Shown: piece by piece, positions 32,801 through 41,801 of the stretch
Layout: each line of letters starts with the position of its first letter
How positions within the stretch are numbered: the first letter of the stretch is position 1
Translations under genes and position numbers: made by a program
The notes under the pieces: generated by a model
The model's input: only the letters and a program-made list of their open reading frames with translations
What the model was told of the DNA's origin: nothing
Databases searched by the model: none
Assembly (NCBI GenBank): GCA_964631835.1
Contig: CAZWAD010000007.1
Coordinates: forward strand, 69,312 to 133,311
Origin: Bog-950 sp964631835
GTDB taxonomy: Bacteria > Bacteroidota > Bacteroidia > Chitinophagales > LD1
Reading direction: 5' to 3'
DNA length: 64,000 nt

Positions 32801-34654
32801 TATATACGTTCCGGCACTCAGGCCCGAGAAAGTACCCGATGACTGGTAGGCAATTCCGTTAAGCGAATACTGAAAAGGAGGAACGCCTCCCACTAACTGA
32901 ACGGTAAGCGAACCATCGCCTCCGCCATAGCAAGTGATGTCGCTTTGCGAAACCACATTTACAGAAACCACGTACGTGCTGTTGATGGTTACGCTGGAGG
33001 TGTCAACACAGTTGTTGGCATCATACACATAAACCGTGTAAGTATTTTCCGAAAGCCCAGAAAAGTTGCTGCCCGGCTGAAGCGGGCCTCCGTTCAGGGA
33101 GTATTGGAATGGAGGCGTTCCGCCTGAAGCGGATACCGAAATAGTTCCGTCATATACGCTGGCACAGCTGGCATCGGTTTTGGAAACGGTTTGAGTAATA
33201 TCGGTAGGCTCACCCAGTATTACCGGATTGCCCGAATAATAGGTGGTGGAGCAATTGATTACATCATGAATGGCCACATTATAAGAGCCGGCAGATAAAC
33301 CGGTAAAAGTCGGACTGCTCTGGAAAGTAGTGCCATTATCAATTGAATAGAAGAATGGCGGATTATCGCCTATGGCGCTAATAACAAGCGAGCCATTTGA
33401 ACCTCCGAAGCAAGACGTATTGTTCACCGTTACGTTTGTTACGGTAGGAGGGTAACCAAGCGCTACACTAACTGTATTAGAAGTTGAAGTATTACCGCAG
33501 GCATCGGTTACTACACGGTAATAACAACGGTCGTTTAATAACCCTGAGGGGGGGTCGTAAGTTGTTGTGCTGGCGCCTGTACTTACCGGAGCTGTTTGGC
33601 ATGAATCACGGTAAAACCATTCATAAGTGTAAGAACCACCGGTATAAGCAGGCCCTACACCGCCACTGGCATCAGCCACACTTGTAAAAGGAGCGGGGTC
33701 GCCTCCGGGGCATATTTGCTGGTCAGCTGCTATGCTTCCGGCATCAATGGCACCGGTTGATACCGGAGTAATGGTAATTTGCGCCTGCGAGGATCCGGTT
33801 CCTTCCGAAACCCTGAATTCCACTGTACTTGAATTGGAAAGAATACCGGTATAAACCGTAGTGGGACCTCCGACCCCTGGGAGTGTGGTGGTATTGCCGT
33901 TAATGATAACCTGTGCGAGGTCATCGTGATAATCCACAACAATCTGATACACGCCACAGGTGAACCCTGTTCGTTTAGCGCTCCAGGAATGATTATTCGG
34001 GGCAATTTCGCAACCCAGAAAAGTACTGTTATCTGAAGGTGAACCGGCAGCAGCCCAAAGGGTGGTGGTATTAAACGACATCTGATTTACCGGCATAAAT
34101 CCGCTGTAGCATTGCGACCAGGCCCCTGCACCTCCGTTGGCATCGCCAGCATTCCAGCCGTATAAAAGCCACTGACCATTACCATAAACCGATGGATTGC
34201 CCGGACCAGTACACCTGTAGTCAAGTACCCCGGAAATACCTGTCCACTGCACACAGTTAGACTGGTTGATTTGCAGATTCAGGCTTCCGGTATAATTCGA
34301 TGCCCATGTTTCTGAAGCATGAAGACTGCCCGGGCAAATAGGCCCAAAATTATCGCGGTAGAAGAGGAGACTTGAAGCGGAATAAGCGGTTAACTGGTCA
34401 TCTGCCCAGCCCACATTGTTGCACATGCTGAAATCGTAAATACCTCCGTTGTGAACATTTACCGGAACGTAAGTGCCCGAACCTACATTGTTCAGTGTTT
34501 GCCATCCGCAAGCATCGGGTGTTATAGCGGAACCATGCGAAAACGGGCTGAGCGGACATTGCGCACCAGCATAAAAGCCTGTGACGGTCAAGCTTAAACA
34601 GACAACAACAATACGCAGTAAATGTTTGGAATGTGAGAATAAATTTTTTCTCAT
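29876..34654 (-). CDS. SprB-repeat surface protein with type B (gliding-type) sorting domain
   Basis: 1592 residues. A signal peptide (LLRIVVVCLSLTVTGFYAGA) is followed by an N-terminal domain of about 300 residues (CPLSPFSHGSAITPDACGW...). About thirteen SprB-type repeats of ~75 residues follow, each with a C-x-G-x-x-x-G start, GAIDITVSGGTPPY-like strand, YxWSNGATTEDLS and G-x-Y-x-V-x-V-T-D-x-x-x-C. The C-terminus is a gliding motility-associated domain (FIPNAFTPNSDNLNDYFEF, IFSRWGERVYYN, GDAWNGTKDDK), ending in the type B tail. By analogy with SprB it is exported by T9SS and may act as a mobile surface adhesin. A -7-like TACTTTTT lies near 34740. Confidence 0.93.
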   Translation of the reverse strand: MRKNLFSHSKHLLRIVVVCLSLTVTGFYAGAQCPLSPFSHGSAITPDACGWQTLNNVGSGTYVPVNVHNGGIYDFSMCNNVGWADDQLTAYSASSLLFYRDNFGPICPGSLHASETWASNYTGSLNLQINQSNCVQWTGISGVLDYRCTGPGNPSVYGNGQWLLYGWNAGDANGGAGAWSQCYSGFMPVNQMSFNTTTLWAAAGSPSDNSTFLGCEIAPNNHSWSAKRTGFTCGVYQIVVDYHDDLAQVIINGNTTTLPGVGGPTTVYTGILSNSSTVEFRVSEGTGSSQAQITITPVSTGAIDAGSIAADQQICPGGDPAPFTSVADASGGVGPAYTGGSYTYEWFYRDSCQTAPVSTGASTTTYDPPSGLLNDRCYYRVVTDACGNTSTSNTVSVALGYPPTVTNVTVNNTSCFGGSNGSLVISAIGDNPPFFYSIDNGTTFQSSPTFTGLSAGSYNVAIHDVINCSTTYYSGNPVILGEPTDITQTVSKTDASCASVYDGTISVSASGGTPPFQYSLNGGPLQPGSNFSGLSENTYTVYVYDANNCVDTSSVTINSTYVVSVNVVSQSDITCYGGGDGSLTVQLVGGVPPFQYSLNGIAYQSSGTFSGLSAGTYIVIGRDSKGCLETVNVTIAQPGQLSVVIDSITNVLCNGTGSGGIYITPSGGTPGYSYAWSNGPTTEDNIGVGAGTYVVTISDANNCTAVESATVNAPVALFLSVAIHNDLFCYNDSSGAIDVTANGGVPQYSFVWSNGETTEDLVNLKAGCYSVTVTDANACTQTLTQCLTEPSEILSSVIGTNVSCAGASDGTADLTVSGGTPPYFYQWSTGQASQDLTGKPGGVYYVVITDNNGCDKRDSVVITEPAPLVLSTVVTNITCHNADNGAIDLIVSGGTPGYTYAWGHGATTEDLDSLSGALYCVTVTDAGGCTASICVQLVNPPAINTNFIITDARCYGDTTGAINLIPSGGTPPFTFSWSNGATTEDISNVVAGVYSVTLTDSRNCVWVDSAEITQPAPLVTSGFIKNVTCFGYNDGAIDITAYGGTLPYGFQWSTGQTTEDVVSLPGGNYFVSVTDGENCLVVSLYVVNEPSLLTTSINSTNPLCFGVATGSVAVVPSGGSTPYEYLWNNFVTDSMQSGITAGRYVVLVTDSNGCHTYDSVTITEPSEIMITGVVTDATCSGFFNGAIDITVTGGTGSYTYLWSTGATTEDLSGLEAGTYRVTVTDANNCIKTAQFTVKESISLFTNVSINNPLCFGSTDGFVAVSVAGGSIPYSYSWSTTPPQSGAIATNLGEGSYTLTVSDANNCSATITATLFDPVAINITATPTPAHCFNTATGLVTATVTGGTPPYLYQLNGVIQPSNVFTNLLPGNYIIAVRDANGCEAVQSFTINEPTPVTVDLVATQDVILQGMSTQLIATANSSLPIVNYSWSPLTDTAGNSIFDFSNCPDPDNCNNPYVAPLFTTIFTVAVMNSDSCLGYDTAMVIVEARPSAFIPNAFTPNSDNLNDYFEFDILGAKEIEISIFSRWGERVYYNPAQHNGIFNNGDAWNGTKDDKTLPYDTYVYQMKVTYQDGIRDFPGLMKEKAGTVTIIE

Positions 34655-34806
34655 ACGATTAGTTTGGTTGGTGTAAATAAATCTGGTTTTTAAATAACTG
34701 CCCGAATAACTTCCGGAATCCGCTGAAATTTTTCGGGGGAAAAGTAAGATGTATCGGCTAATTTCAAAAGTTTTGACAAGAAATTATTTGAACAATATCC
34801 ACATGC

Positions 34807-35268
34807 TTAGGTCAGTAACAACGGAGATTTACGAAGCATAATGATGTGGGGGATTCCGTCTTCGAGGTAAGGTTCATTCATGTCAACGAAACCAAGATTC
34901 TCATAAAACTGCTGCAAATACTTTTGTGCGCCAATGCGGATGGGAACTTTGCCATATATTTTTTCAATTTCCCCGATAGCCTTTTTCATCAGTTCTTTCC
35001 CGAATCCCAGTTTGCGGAACTGCCCGGATGTAACCACCCGCCCGATGGAAACTTCTTCGTAAGAAATTCCCGGGGGAACAATTCGGGCGTAAGCAGCGAG
35101 TTGATTTTTTATATAACCAAGCAGATGTTGCGAGTAAAAATCTTTTCCATCGGCATCCAGGTAAGGGCAGTTTTGCTCTACAACAAAAACTTCCTGGCGC
35201 AAGCGCATGAGGGCGTATAATTCATCGGGAGTGAGTTGCTGAAAAGGTTTCAGCTGCCATTCAATCAT
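34807..35268 (-). CDS. GNAT acetyltransferase, ElaA-like
   Basis: 153 residues with the ElaA layout: MIEWQLKPFQQLTPDELYALM, then RLRQEVFVVEQNCPYLDADGKD (the hallmark R-x-E-V-F-V-V-E-Q-x-C-P-Y), the acetyl-CoA loop SIGRVVTSGQFRKLGFGKEL (R/Q-x-x-G-x-G variant), and a C-terminal FYENLGFVDMNEPYLEDGIPHI. The substrate of ElaA proteins is not established. It stands alone between two large surface-protein genes. Confidence 0.92.
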   Translation of the reverse strand: MIEWQLKPFQQLTPDELYALMRLRQEVFVVEQNCPYLDADGKDFYSQHLLGYIKNQLAAYARIVPPGISYEEVSIGRVVTSGQFRKLGFGKELMKKAIGEIEKIYGKVPIRIGAQKYLQQFYENLGFVDMNEPYLEDGIPHIIMLRKSPLLLT

Positions 35269-35388
35269 TTTTCAAATAAAGTGAAAAATAGATGGTGAGG
35301 AACTGATTTTGGCTTATGCCTAATATGAAAGAATTATGGTATTGTAAAAATTAAATTACCTTTCGTTTTGTTTGAAAAAATAAATGGT

Positions 35389-38300
35389 GTGAAAAAGATT
35401 TTCGCCTCTCTTTTTTTGCTTCCTCATTTTCTGTTTTACCATTTATCTGCACAGGAAATAACCCACATAACTACTGGTTCAACATGGAAGTACAACACCG
35501 GTACCGATTTGGGAAGTGCGTGGCGTTCTGCTGCTTATAATGATGCTGCCTGGTCTTCGGGCGCAGCGCAGCTTGGTTATGGCGATGGGGATGAAGCCAC
35601 CGTAATTCCATCGGGGACTTCACCCAATTTTTATCCCACTTATTATTTCCGGAAAACATTTACTGCCGATACTTCATTGCTTGGCGATTTACGGCTGCGG
35701 ATAAAAAGAGATGACGGAGTGGTTGTGTATATCAACAATGTTGAGGTGTACCGCGACAACATGCCTGCCGGTACGCCAGTATATACTACCTGGGCATCCA
35801 CCGCCTGTGCCGATGACGGAGGAACGTGGTGGTACGCTGTAATTCCTGTAAGTGTTTTGGTAACCGGAACAAATACCGTAGCCGTTGAAGTTCATCAGGC
35901 AAGCGGAGCCAGTTCGGATGTTTCATTTGATTTTCAGTTGAGCAGCCATGACATCGTTGCACCGGGCGATACCTGGAAATATTCAACCGGTACCGATTTG
36001 GGAACGTCATGGAAAAGTACCGGATACAGCGATGCGGCATGGTCTTCCGGTCCTTCGGAACTCGGTTACGGTGACGGAGATGAAGCCACGGTTATTCCTT
36101 CGGGAACTGCTCCCAGTTATTATCCCACTTATTATTTCAGAAATACTGTTTCAATCTCCGATGTTTCGGCATTTAACTCGTTTACATTAAAAGTAAAGCG
36201 GGATGACGGAGTTGTGGTTTACGTAAACGGCACCGAAGTCTTTCGCGAGAATATGCCTGCCGGAACACCAACGTACAACACCTGGGCTTCGGCCGCATGC
36301 AGCGATGACGGAGCAACCTGGTTCACCGCTTCACTTTCAACTTCACTTTTTGTGAATGGTAATAATGTGATTGCTGTGGAAATACACCAGTCCTCGGCAA
36401 CAAGTTCGGATGTAACATTTAACCTTGAGTTAACGGGCGAAACAGGTAATTCTGTTCTTACCCGGGGACCTTACCTGCAATTAGCAACACCCACCGGCAT
36501 GACAATAAGGTGGCGGACCAATACCGCAACTGATTCTAGGGTTAATTACGGCTTAACCTCTGCCAGCTTAATTCAATCGGCAACGGATAATACTTCCGCT
36601 ACCGAACATATTATTCAGCTTACCGGTCTTACTCCCGAAACGAAATATTACTACTCGGTAGGAAGCTCTACCCAAACGCTGCAGGGCAATGCGGATAATT
36701 TTTTTATCACCCCTCCGGTGGCGGGAACTGAAAAAACAATCCGCGTTTGGGCAACCGGTGACTGCGGCACAGCGCAATCGGTTCAAACGAATGTTCGCAA
36801 TGCCTATGAAAGTTTTATAGGGGGTAATTACACAGATGTCTGGCTTCTGCTTGGCGATAACGCATACGACAGCGGATTCGACAGCGAATATCAGTCGAAG
36901 TTTTTCGAACCGTATATGGCCGGAACGGTCATGAAGCAAACAGTTCTTTTCCCCGCACCCGGCAATCATGATTATTATAATACCGCAGACCTGAACAGCC
37001 GAACCACACCATACTTTCAAAGTTTTACTCTTCCTGTGGCTGCTGAAGCGGGTGGAGTAGCGTCAGGAACAGAATCTTATTATAGTTATAATTATGGCAA
37101 TATTCATTTTGTCAGTCTGGATTCTTACGGTACCGTGGCGGGAAATAAGATGTACGACACCACCGGAGCCCAGGCGGTGTGGCTGAAACAGGACCTTGCG
37201 GCTAACACCCAGAAATGGACAGTAGCCTACTGGCATCATCCTCCTTATACAAAAGGGAGCCACAACTCCGATACAGAATCAGATTTGGTAGCTATAAGAA
37301 ATAATCTGGTGAGAATTCTCGACCGGTATAAAGTTGATTTGGTTTTGTGCGGACACAGCCACCTGTACGAGCGCTCAAAAATTATGAAAGGACATTACGG
37401 TTTGGAAACTACTTTCAACAGTGCTTCGCATAATGCCAGTACATCGAGTGCGCTTTATGACGGCTCTGCAAATTCTTGTCCGTATGTAAAGTCAACTTCA
37501 AGCGTAGCGAACGAAGGAATTGTTTATGTGGTAGCGGGTTCAGCGGGAAAGCTGAGCGGCACCACCTCAGGCTACCCTCACAATGCTATGTATTATTCCA
37601 ACAATTCTGTTGGCGGTTCATTATACCTCGAAGTAACCGGTAACCGGCTCGATGCCAAATTTATTTCCGAAACCGGCTCTATACTTGACAAGTTTACTGT
37701 GATGAAAGATGTAAACAAAAAAACCGATACTATCATTAACTCAGGTCAAGCCATTACTCTTAACGCATCCTGGAATGGAGAGTATACCTGGACTCCGGGT
37801 AGCGCAACTACTAACAGCATTTCACCGGCTCCGGTAACTACTACTACCTATTATGCTACTGACGGCAGCTACAACTGCATGAAAGATACCTTCAACGTTA
37901 GGGTCAAAATAAATATTTCAGGAACGGTGACAAATACTATCTGCACGGGCACCTCCAACGGTTCAATTGACATAACTGCCAGCGGAGGCGCAGAGCCTTA
38001 TGATTACAAATGGAGCAACGGAATTAATACCGAAGATATTTCAGGATTGGTAGCAGGCGCTTATGTAGTTACTGTAACTGATATTTATCTGACTACCGGT
38101 ACTGCCTCTTTCACCGTGGGAACTGATATCCCCTCACCTGTACCAGGACCACCTATAGTTTTTACCGGGTCGGCTGTAGTCTGCCCGGGTGATACGGCTA
38201 CATATTCCATTCAGCCGCTTAATAACGCAACAAGCTATGTGTGGTCATCAGCCGCAAACACTACCCTTGTATCAGGACAAGGAACAAATTCAGTACGGGT

Positions 38301-39987
38301 TTATTTCAGCCCTATGTTCAGCAGTGGCAGTTTGAGTGTTACACCCATGTATTGCACAGTGAGCGCTACGTCAAAAACTTATGGCGTTTCGGTCCAGCCA
38401 AGACCAGCATTACCTGATGCAATTACAGGGGCAGTAGTGGCTTGCCCCGGTGATGCTAAGACATATAGTATTGTTACTGTGGCAGATGCTACGTCTTATT
38501 CATGGACAGCACCGGCTAATGCGACCATTATATCCGGTCAGGGTACAACATCCGTTAATATCCAGTTTCTTGCAGGGTTTTCAACCGGCATTGTAACCGT
38601 GACCGCTGGAAATTGTTCCGGCAGCAGCAACGCACAAACCTTAACTGTGAAAGCCGTTCCGTCCATACCTTCAGCCATCACCGGTGCGGTAAGTAATGTG
38701 TGCGGTGGTGATACGCAAACATATTCCACCGTTTCTGTTACCGGTGTTTCTTTCTATAATTGGGTAGTAACCGGTGCAGCAATAGTTTCCGGACAGGGAA
38801 CTAATTCAATCAGAGTTGTTTTTCCGGGTGGTTATACTTCGGCAACTGTTAAGGTTCAGGCAACCACTTCCTGTGCTTCGAGCGCTTTCAGCAAAACCAT
38901 TACTATTAAACCATCGCCCAATGTTCCCGGTATAGTCTCGGGACCCGTCCTTCCGGTTTGCGGAGGTTCTACTCAAACATATTCTATTTCACCGGTTACA
39001 GGTGCTTCGGGGTATAACTGGGTGGTGACAAACGGCACAGTAGTAAGCGGACAGGGAACAATTTCGGTTCAGGTAAATTTCAACCCCGGTTATACATCAG
39101 CAACAGTAAAGGTGCAGTCAACTGGTGCATGTGTGAACAGCGCTTTTAATTCGCCATTGACTATAAAACCTATTGGTTCATTGGCAGGAATACGGGGAAC
39201 ATTTTACGGTTATTGTGGGGGCGCTACCGGTGTTAAGTTTTCGGTTTCCCGAATTGCTTCTGCCACGTCATATACCTGGAGTGTGCCTTCAGGAATTACT
39301 ATTACCGCGGGACAGGGGACAGATTCGGTTACGGTAAATATCGCTTCGGTTTTCGGCTCGGGGATTATTAGCGTGTACGCCAGCAACGCATGCGGAAACA
39401 GTGCCGCGGTTAGTTCAATTGTGAGAACAGTTCCTCCTCCTCCGGGCGCTGTCAGCGGCAGTAGTTCTGTTTGCCCGGCATCGGCAGCAATGTATAGCAT
39501 ATCTGCTGTTTTAAATGCTACCTCTTACTTGTGGATTGTTCCCAGTGGTTGGACCATTTTAAGCGGACAGGGAACAACCGTATTAAATGCAATGAGCGGT
39601 ACGAGCGGAGGTTATGTGAAAATTGCAGCATTGAACGCTTGCGGCACAGGTCCGTTAGTGCAAAAAAATGTTTCTATGGCTTCATGTAAAAATTCGGAAG
39701 ATCAACCGGTTGAAGAAATAAATGCCCTTTCGCACTTCGATATTTTTCCCAATCCTGCCGGTAGCGAAGTGAATTTCCGTTTTGGCTTTCATGAAGAGGG
39801 TGAAGGCCGAATCATAATGTTTGATATGCAGGGAAATTTAGTGGCTCAGATTTCAGGCATCGCTGCCGGAAAAAATTTGGTGCAAATGAGAATGTTAGAT
39901 ATCGGCCAGTTAGCCGATGGTATTTATTTTGTTCAACTGCACATGAACAAGGCGGTATTAAACAGGAAACTGATAATTGCTAGGTAG
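35389..39987 (+). CDS. T9SS-exported metallophosphoesterase (purple acid phosphatase type)
   Basis: 1532 residues from the GTG at 35389 (signal KKIFASLFLLPHFLFYHLSA); a TTG at 35368 is an alternative. Two near-identical ~155-residue beta domains come first (each with LGYGDGDEATVIPSGT and TYYFR). A fibronectin-like PAP N-terminal domain (RGPYLQLATPTGMTIRW) precedes the calcineurin-like catalytic domain: ATGDCG, LLGDNAYDSGF, GNHDYY, HHPPY, and GHSHLYER near residue 660, all metal ligands present. Then follow a SprB-like repeat, about six PKD-like repeats with SGQGTNSV, and a type A sorting domain (FDIFPNPAGSEV). Likely releases phosphate from organic esters outside the cell. Confidence 0.92.
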   Translation: MKKIFASLFLLPHFLFYHLSAQEITHITTGSTWKYNTGTDLGSAWRSAAYNDAAWSSGAAQLGYGDGDEATVIPSGTSPNFYPTYYFRKTFTADTSLLGDLRLRIKRDDGVVVYINNVEVYRDNMPAGTPVYTTWASTACADDGGTWWYAVIPVSVLVTGTNTVAVEVHQASGASSDVSFDFQLSSHDIVAPGDTWKYSTGTDLGTSWKSTGYSDAAWSSGPSELGYGDGDEATVIPSGTAPSYYPTYYFRNTVSISDVSAFNSFTLKVKRDDGVVVYVNGTEVFRENMPAGTPTYNTWASAACSDDGATWFTASLSTSLFVNGNNVIAVEIHQSSATSSDVTFNLELTGETGNSVLTRGPYLQLATPTGMTIRWRTNTATDSRVNYGLTSASLIQSATDNTSATEHIIQLTGLTPETKYYYSVGSSTQTLQGNADNFFITPPVAGTEKTIRVWATGDCGTAQSVQTNVRNAYESFIGGNYTDVWLLLGDNAYDSGFDSEYQSKFFEPYMAGTVMKQTVLFPAPGNHDYYNTADLNSRTTPYFQSFTLPVAAEAGGVASGTESYYSYNYGNIHFVSLDSYGTVAGNKMYDTTGAQAVWLKQDLAANTQKWTVAYWHHPPYTKGSHNSDTESDLVAIRNNLVRILDRYKVDLVLCGHSHLYERSKIMKGHYGLETTFNSASHNASTSSALYDGSANSCPYVKSTSSVANEGIVYVVAGSAGKLSGTTSGYPHNAMYYSNNSVGGSLYLEVTGNRLDAKFISETGSILDKFTVMKDVNKKTDTIINSGQAITLNASWNGEYTWTPGSATTNSISPAPVTTTTYYATDGSYNCMKDTFNVRVKINISGTVTNTICTGTSNGSIDITASGGAEPYDYKWSNGINTEDISGLVAGAYVVTVTDIYLTTGTASFTVGTDIPSPVPGPPIVFTGSAVVCPGDTATYSIQPLNNATSYVWSSAANTTLVSGQGTNSVRVYFSPMFSSGSLSVTPMYCTVSATSKTYGVSVQPRPALPDAITGAVVACPGDAKTYSIVTVADATSYSWTAPANATIISGQGTTSVNIQFLAGFSTGIVTVTAGNCSGSSNAQTLTVKAVPSIPSAITGAVSNVCGGDTQTYSTVSVTGVSFYNWVVTGAAIVSGQGTNSIRVVFPGGYTSATVKVQATTSCASSAFSKTITIKPSPNVPGIVSGPVLPVCGGSTQTYSISPVTGASGYNWVVTNGTVVSGQGTISVQVNFNPGYTSATVKVQSTGACVNSAFNSPLTIKPIGSLAGIRGTFYGYCGGATGVKFSVSRIASATSYTWSVPSGITITAGQGTDSVTVNIASVFGSGIISVYASNACGNSAAVSSIVRTVPPPPGAVSGSSSVCPASAAMYSISAVLNATSYLWIVPSGWTILSGQGTTVLNAMSGTSGGYVKIAALNACGTGPLVQKNVSMASCKNSEDQPVEEINALSHFDIFPNPAGSEVNFRFGFHEEGEGRIIMFDMQGNLVAQISGIAAGKNLVQMRMLDIGQLADGIYFVQLHMNKAVLNRKLIIAR

Positions 39988-40033
39988 CCCCGTTTAATTT
40001 CAGCAAATTCTCATTATTATTATTGCCAACAAA

Positions 40034-40057
40034 AAAGGCGGAACTAAGTCCGCCTTT
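40034..40057. terminator. Bidirectional terminator
   Basis: Stem AAAGGCGGA / TCCGCCTTT (nine pairs) with a six-base loop ACTAAG, preceded by further A residues. It ends the rpsC-rplX transcript on the minus strand (T-run on that strand) and lies after the metallophosphoesterase on the plus strand. Confidence 0.85.
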
Positions 40058-40077
40058 CTATTAGTTATGGTAATTTT

Positions 40078-40386
40078 TTAGTCGAGAACCTTGCCGGTCT
40101 TTTTTGAGAAGCGAACGTTTTTGCCTTTCTCCTCTTTGCGTCCAACACGAGTACCTTTACCATCGCTGATAAGCTGAACGTTTGAAATATCAATGGAACC
40201 GGCAGTTTTAATGATACCGCCCTGTGGGTTCTTAGCATTGGGTTTGGTGTGCTTGCTGTTGAGGTTTACGCCATCAACATACACCCTTTTTTTCTGACGG
40301 TCAACGTCAATTACACGGCCTCTTTTGCCTTTATCATCACCGGCAATTACAATTACTTCGTCATTTTTTCTTACGTGAAATTTCAT
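40078..40386 (-). CDS. rplX: Large ribosomal subunit protein uL24
   Basis: 102 residues: KFHVRKNDEVIVIAGDDKGKRGRVIDVD is the KOW motif, then VYVDGVNLNSKHTKPNAKNPQGGI and the C-terminal KGTRVGRKEEKGKNVRF. It starts assembly of the 50S subunit on 23S rRNA. It is the last gene of this six-gene block. In most bacteria rplE, rpsN, rpsH and rplF follow directly, but here a terminator and an unrelated convergent gene follow instead. Confidence 0.97.
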   Translation of the reverse strand: MKFHVRKNDEVIVIAGDDKGKRGRVIDVDRQKKRVYVDGVNLNSKHTKPNAKNPQGGIIKTAGSIDISNVQLISDGKGTRVGRKEEKGKNVRFSKKTGKVLD

Positions 40387-40407
40387 GGTTTCTGTTTTTC
40401 TTTTCTT

Positions 40408-40776
40408 CTATAATACTTCGGGAGCGAGGGAAATAATTTTCATAAACTGCTTATCGCGAAGTTCGCGGGCAACTGGTCCGAAGATACGAGTGCCGCGGGG
40501 CTCATCCTGTGGCGTAAGCAACACAACTGCGTTGTCGTCAAAACGGATGTATGAACCATCTTTTCTTCGGGTTGCCTGTGTAGTTCTTACTACCACTGCA
40601 GGAGATACACTTCCTTTTTTAATACCACCGGTGGGGATTGCTTTTTTCACGGTAACAATCACTTTATCGCCTATACGGGCGTATCTTCTTTTTGAACCTC
40701 CCAGTACACGGATAACGAGCACTTCTTTTGCTCCGCTGTTGTCAGCCACATTGGCTCTTGATTCCTGCTGTAACAT
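40408..40776 (-). CDS. rplN: Large ribosomal subunit protein uL14
   Basis: 122 residues, the normal length. MLQQESRANVADNSGAKEVL and DKVIVTVKKAIPTGG, then ARIGDKV, DDNAVVLLTPQDEPRGTRIFG and the C-terminal KIISLAPEVL are all standard L14 sequence. It occupies the subunit interface. The ATG of rplX follows 21 bp downstream. An unusual ~80-bp repeat-bearing gap lies upstream, before it in the transcript. Confidence 0.98.
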   Translation of the reverse strand: MLQQESRANVADNSGAKEVLVIRVLGGSKRRYARIGDKVIVTVKKAIPTGGIKKGSVSPAVVVRTTQATRRKDGSYIRFDDNAVVLLTPQDEPRGTRIFGPVARELRDKQFMKIISLAPEVL

Positions 40777-40856
40777 TTCAATTAAGTTAAAAGTTAAAAA
40801 CTAAAAGCTAAAAGCGGTTTAAAACTTTGAGCTTTGAGCTTTGATATCTGTAATCT
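40777..40856. repeat. Heptanucleotide repeat element between rpsQ and rplN
   Basis: On the minus strand the 80-bp gap holds CAAAGCTCAAAGCTCAAAG followed by TTTTAAACC and GCTTTTAGCTTTTAGTTTTT, then AACTTTTAACTT. These are two runs of 7-bp near-repeats that are partly complementary (AAAGCT with AGCTTT), so the region can fold into an A/U-rich hairpin. Confidence 0.65.
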
Positions 40857-41111
40857 TTATTTGGCTCTCTCTAATACTTCCACTAATCTCCAGCGCTTGG
40901 TTTTGCTCAACGGGCGGGTTTCAGAAATTTTTACCATATCGCCTGTTTTTGCATCGTTCTTTTCGTCATGCGCCTTAAATTTTTTGGTGGTTTTTACGTA
41001 CTTGCCGTAAATGGGGTGCTTCACCTTCCGTTCAATAGAAACCGTAATGGTTTTATTCATTTTATCACTAGTCACCAAACCGATTCTTTCTTTTCTAAGA
41101 TTTCTTTCCAT
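40857..41111 (-). CDS. rpsQ: Small ribosomal subunit protein uS17
   Basis: 84 residues: RNLRKERIGLVTSDKMNKTI, VSIERKVKHPIYGKYVKTTK, AHDEKNDAKTGDMVKISE and the TRPLSKTKRWRLVEVLE end are classic S17 motifs. It binds 16S rRNA early in 30S assembly. It lies six bases after rpmC in the transcript. Confidence 0.98.
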   Translation of the reverse strand: MERNLRKERIGLVTSDKMNKTITVSIERKVKHPIYGKYVKTTKKFKAHDEKNDAKTGDMVKISETRPLSKTKRWRLVEVLERAK

Positions 41112-41117
41112 GTTTCT

Positions 41118-41342
41118 TTACGCTTTGTTTTGTTTTTTACGTGCGTTTAACTCAGTAAGTAAACGCGCAACGTTTCTTCTTTTTGCCTGAATACCCACCG
41201 GGTTATCAAGCGGAGTTACCGCATGGTTGAATTTCAGCTTTTTCAACTCAGCTTTTTCTTCTGTAATTTTTGCTGCCAAATCTTCAGTAACAAACTGCTT
41301 CACGTCCTCGTGGTTTAATTTTTTATTTACGCCCATATCCAT
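41118..41342 (-). CDS. rpmC: Large ribosomal subunit protein uL29
   Basis: 74 residues, mostly two helices: EDVKQFVTEDLAAKITEEKA, LKKLKFNHAVTPLDNPVGI, and AKRRNVARLLTELNARKKQ, the L29 signature. It sits at the exit-tunnel rim near the docking site of trigger factor and SRP. The start directly abuts the rplP stop with no intergenic base. A second ATG three codons on (MGVNKKL) would also fit. Confidence 0.97.
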   Translation of the reverse strand: MDMGVNKKLNHEDVKQFVTEDLAAKITEEKAELKKLKFNHAVTPLDNPVGIQAKRRNVARLLTELNARKKQNKA

Positions 41343-41765
41343 TTATGCTTCTACCGCATCTCTGCGTGTGATAAATTTTGTTTTTACTCCCATTTTGTGA
41401 GCAGCAAGCATCATAGCTTCGGCAGCCACAGCGCGCGAAACTCCATCTACTTCAAAAATAATACGACCTGCCTGAACAGGAGCTTCCCACCCTTCAGGAT
41501 TTCCTTTTCCTTTACCCATACGAACCTCCAAAGGTTTTTTGGTAATAGGCTTGTCAGGGAAAATACGGATCCAAACCTTGCCTTCGCGCTTCATAAAGCG
41601 GGTGAATGCCACACGGGCGGCTTCAATCTGCTTGTTGCTTATTTTGCCGCTTTCCAATGCTTTAAGGGCATAAGTTCCGAAAGCAATTTCGTGACCTCTG
41701 TAAGTGGTATCAGCTACTCTTCCTTTCTGCGTTTTTCTGAATTTCGTTCTTTTGGGTAATAACAT
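41343..41765 (-). CDS. rplP: Large ribosomal subunit protein uL16
   Basis: 140 residues: MLLPKRTKFRKTQKGRV, EIAFGTYALKALESGKISNK, IEAARVAFTRFMKREGKVWI, and the RMGKGKGNPEGWEAPV loop with Arg and Met near the peptidyl-transferase centre. C-terminal part AEAMMLAAHKMGVKTKF. Normal length. It follows rpsC by 36 bp. Confidence 0.98.
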   Translation of the reverse strand: MLLPKRTKFRKTQKGRVADTTYRGHEIAFGTYALKALESGKISNKQIEAARVAFTRFMKREGKVWIRIFPDKPITKKPLEVRMGKGKGNPEGWEAPVQAGRIIFEVDGVSRAVAAEAMMLAAHKMGVKTKFITRRDAVEA

Positions 41766-41801
41766 GATTTCTGAAAATTTACTTTACCTGTTTGTGAACC
41801 T

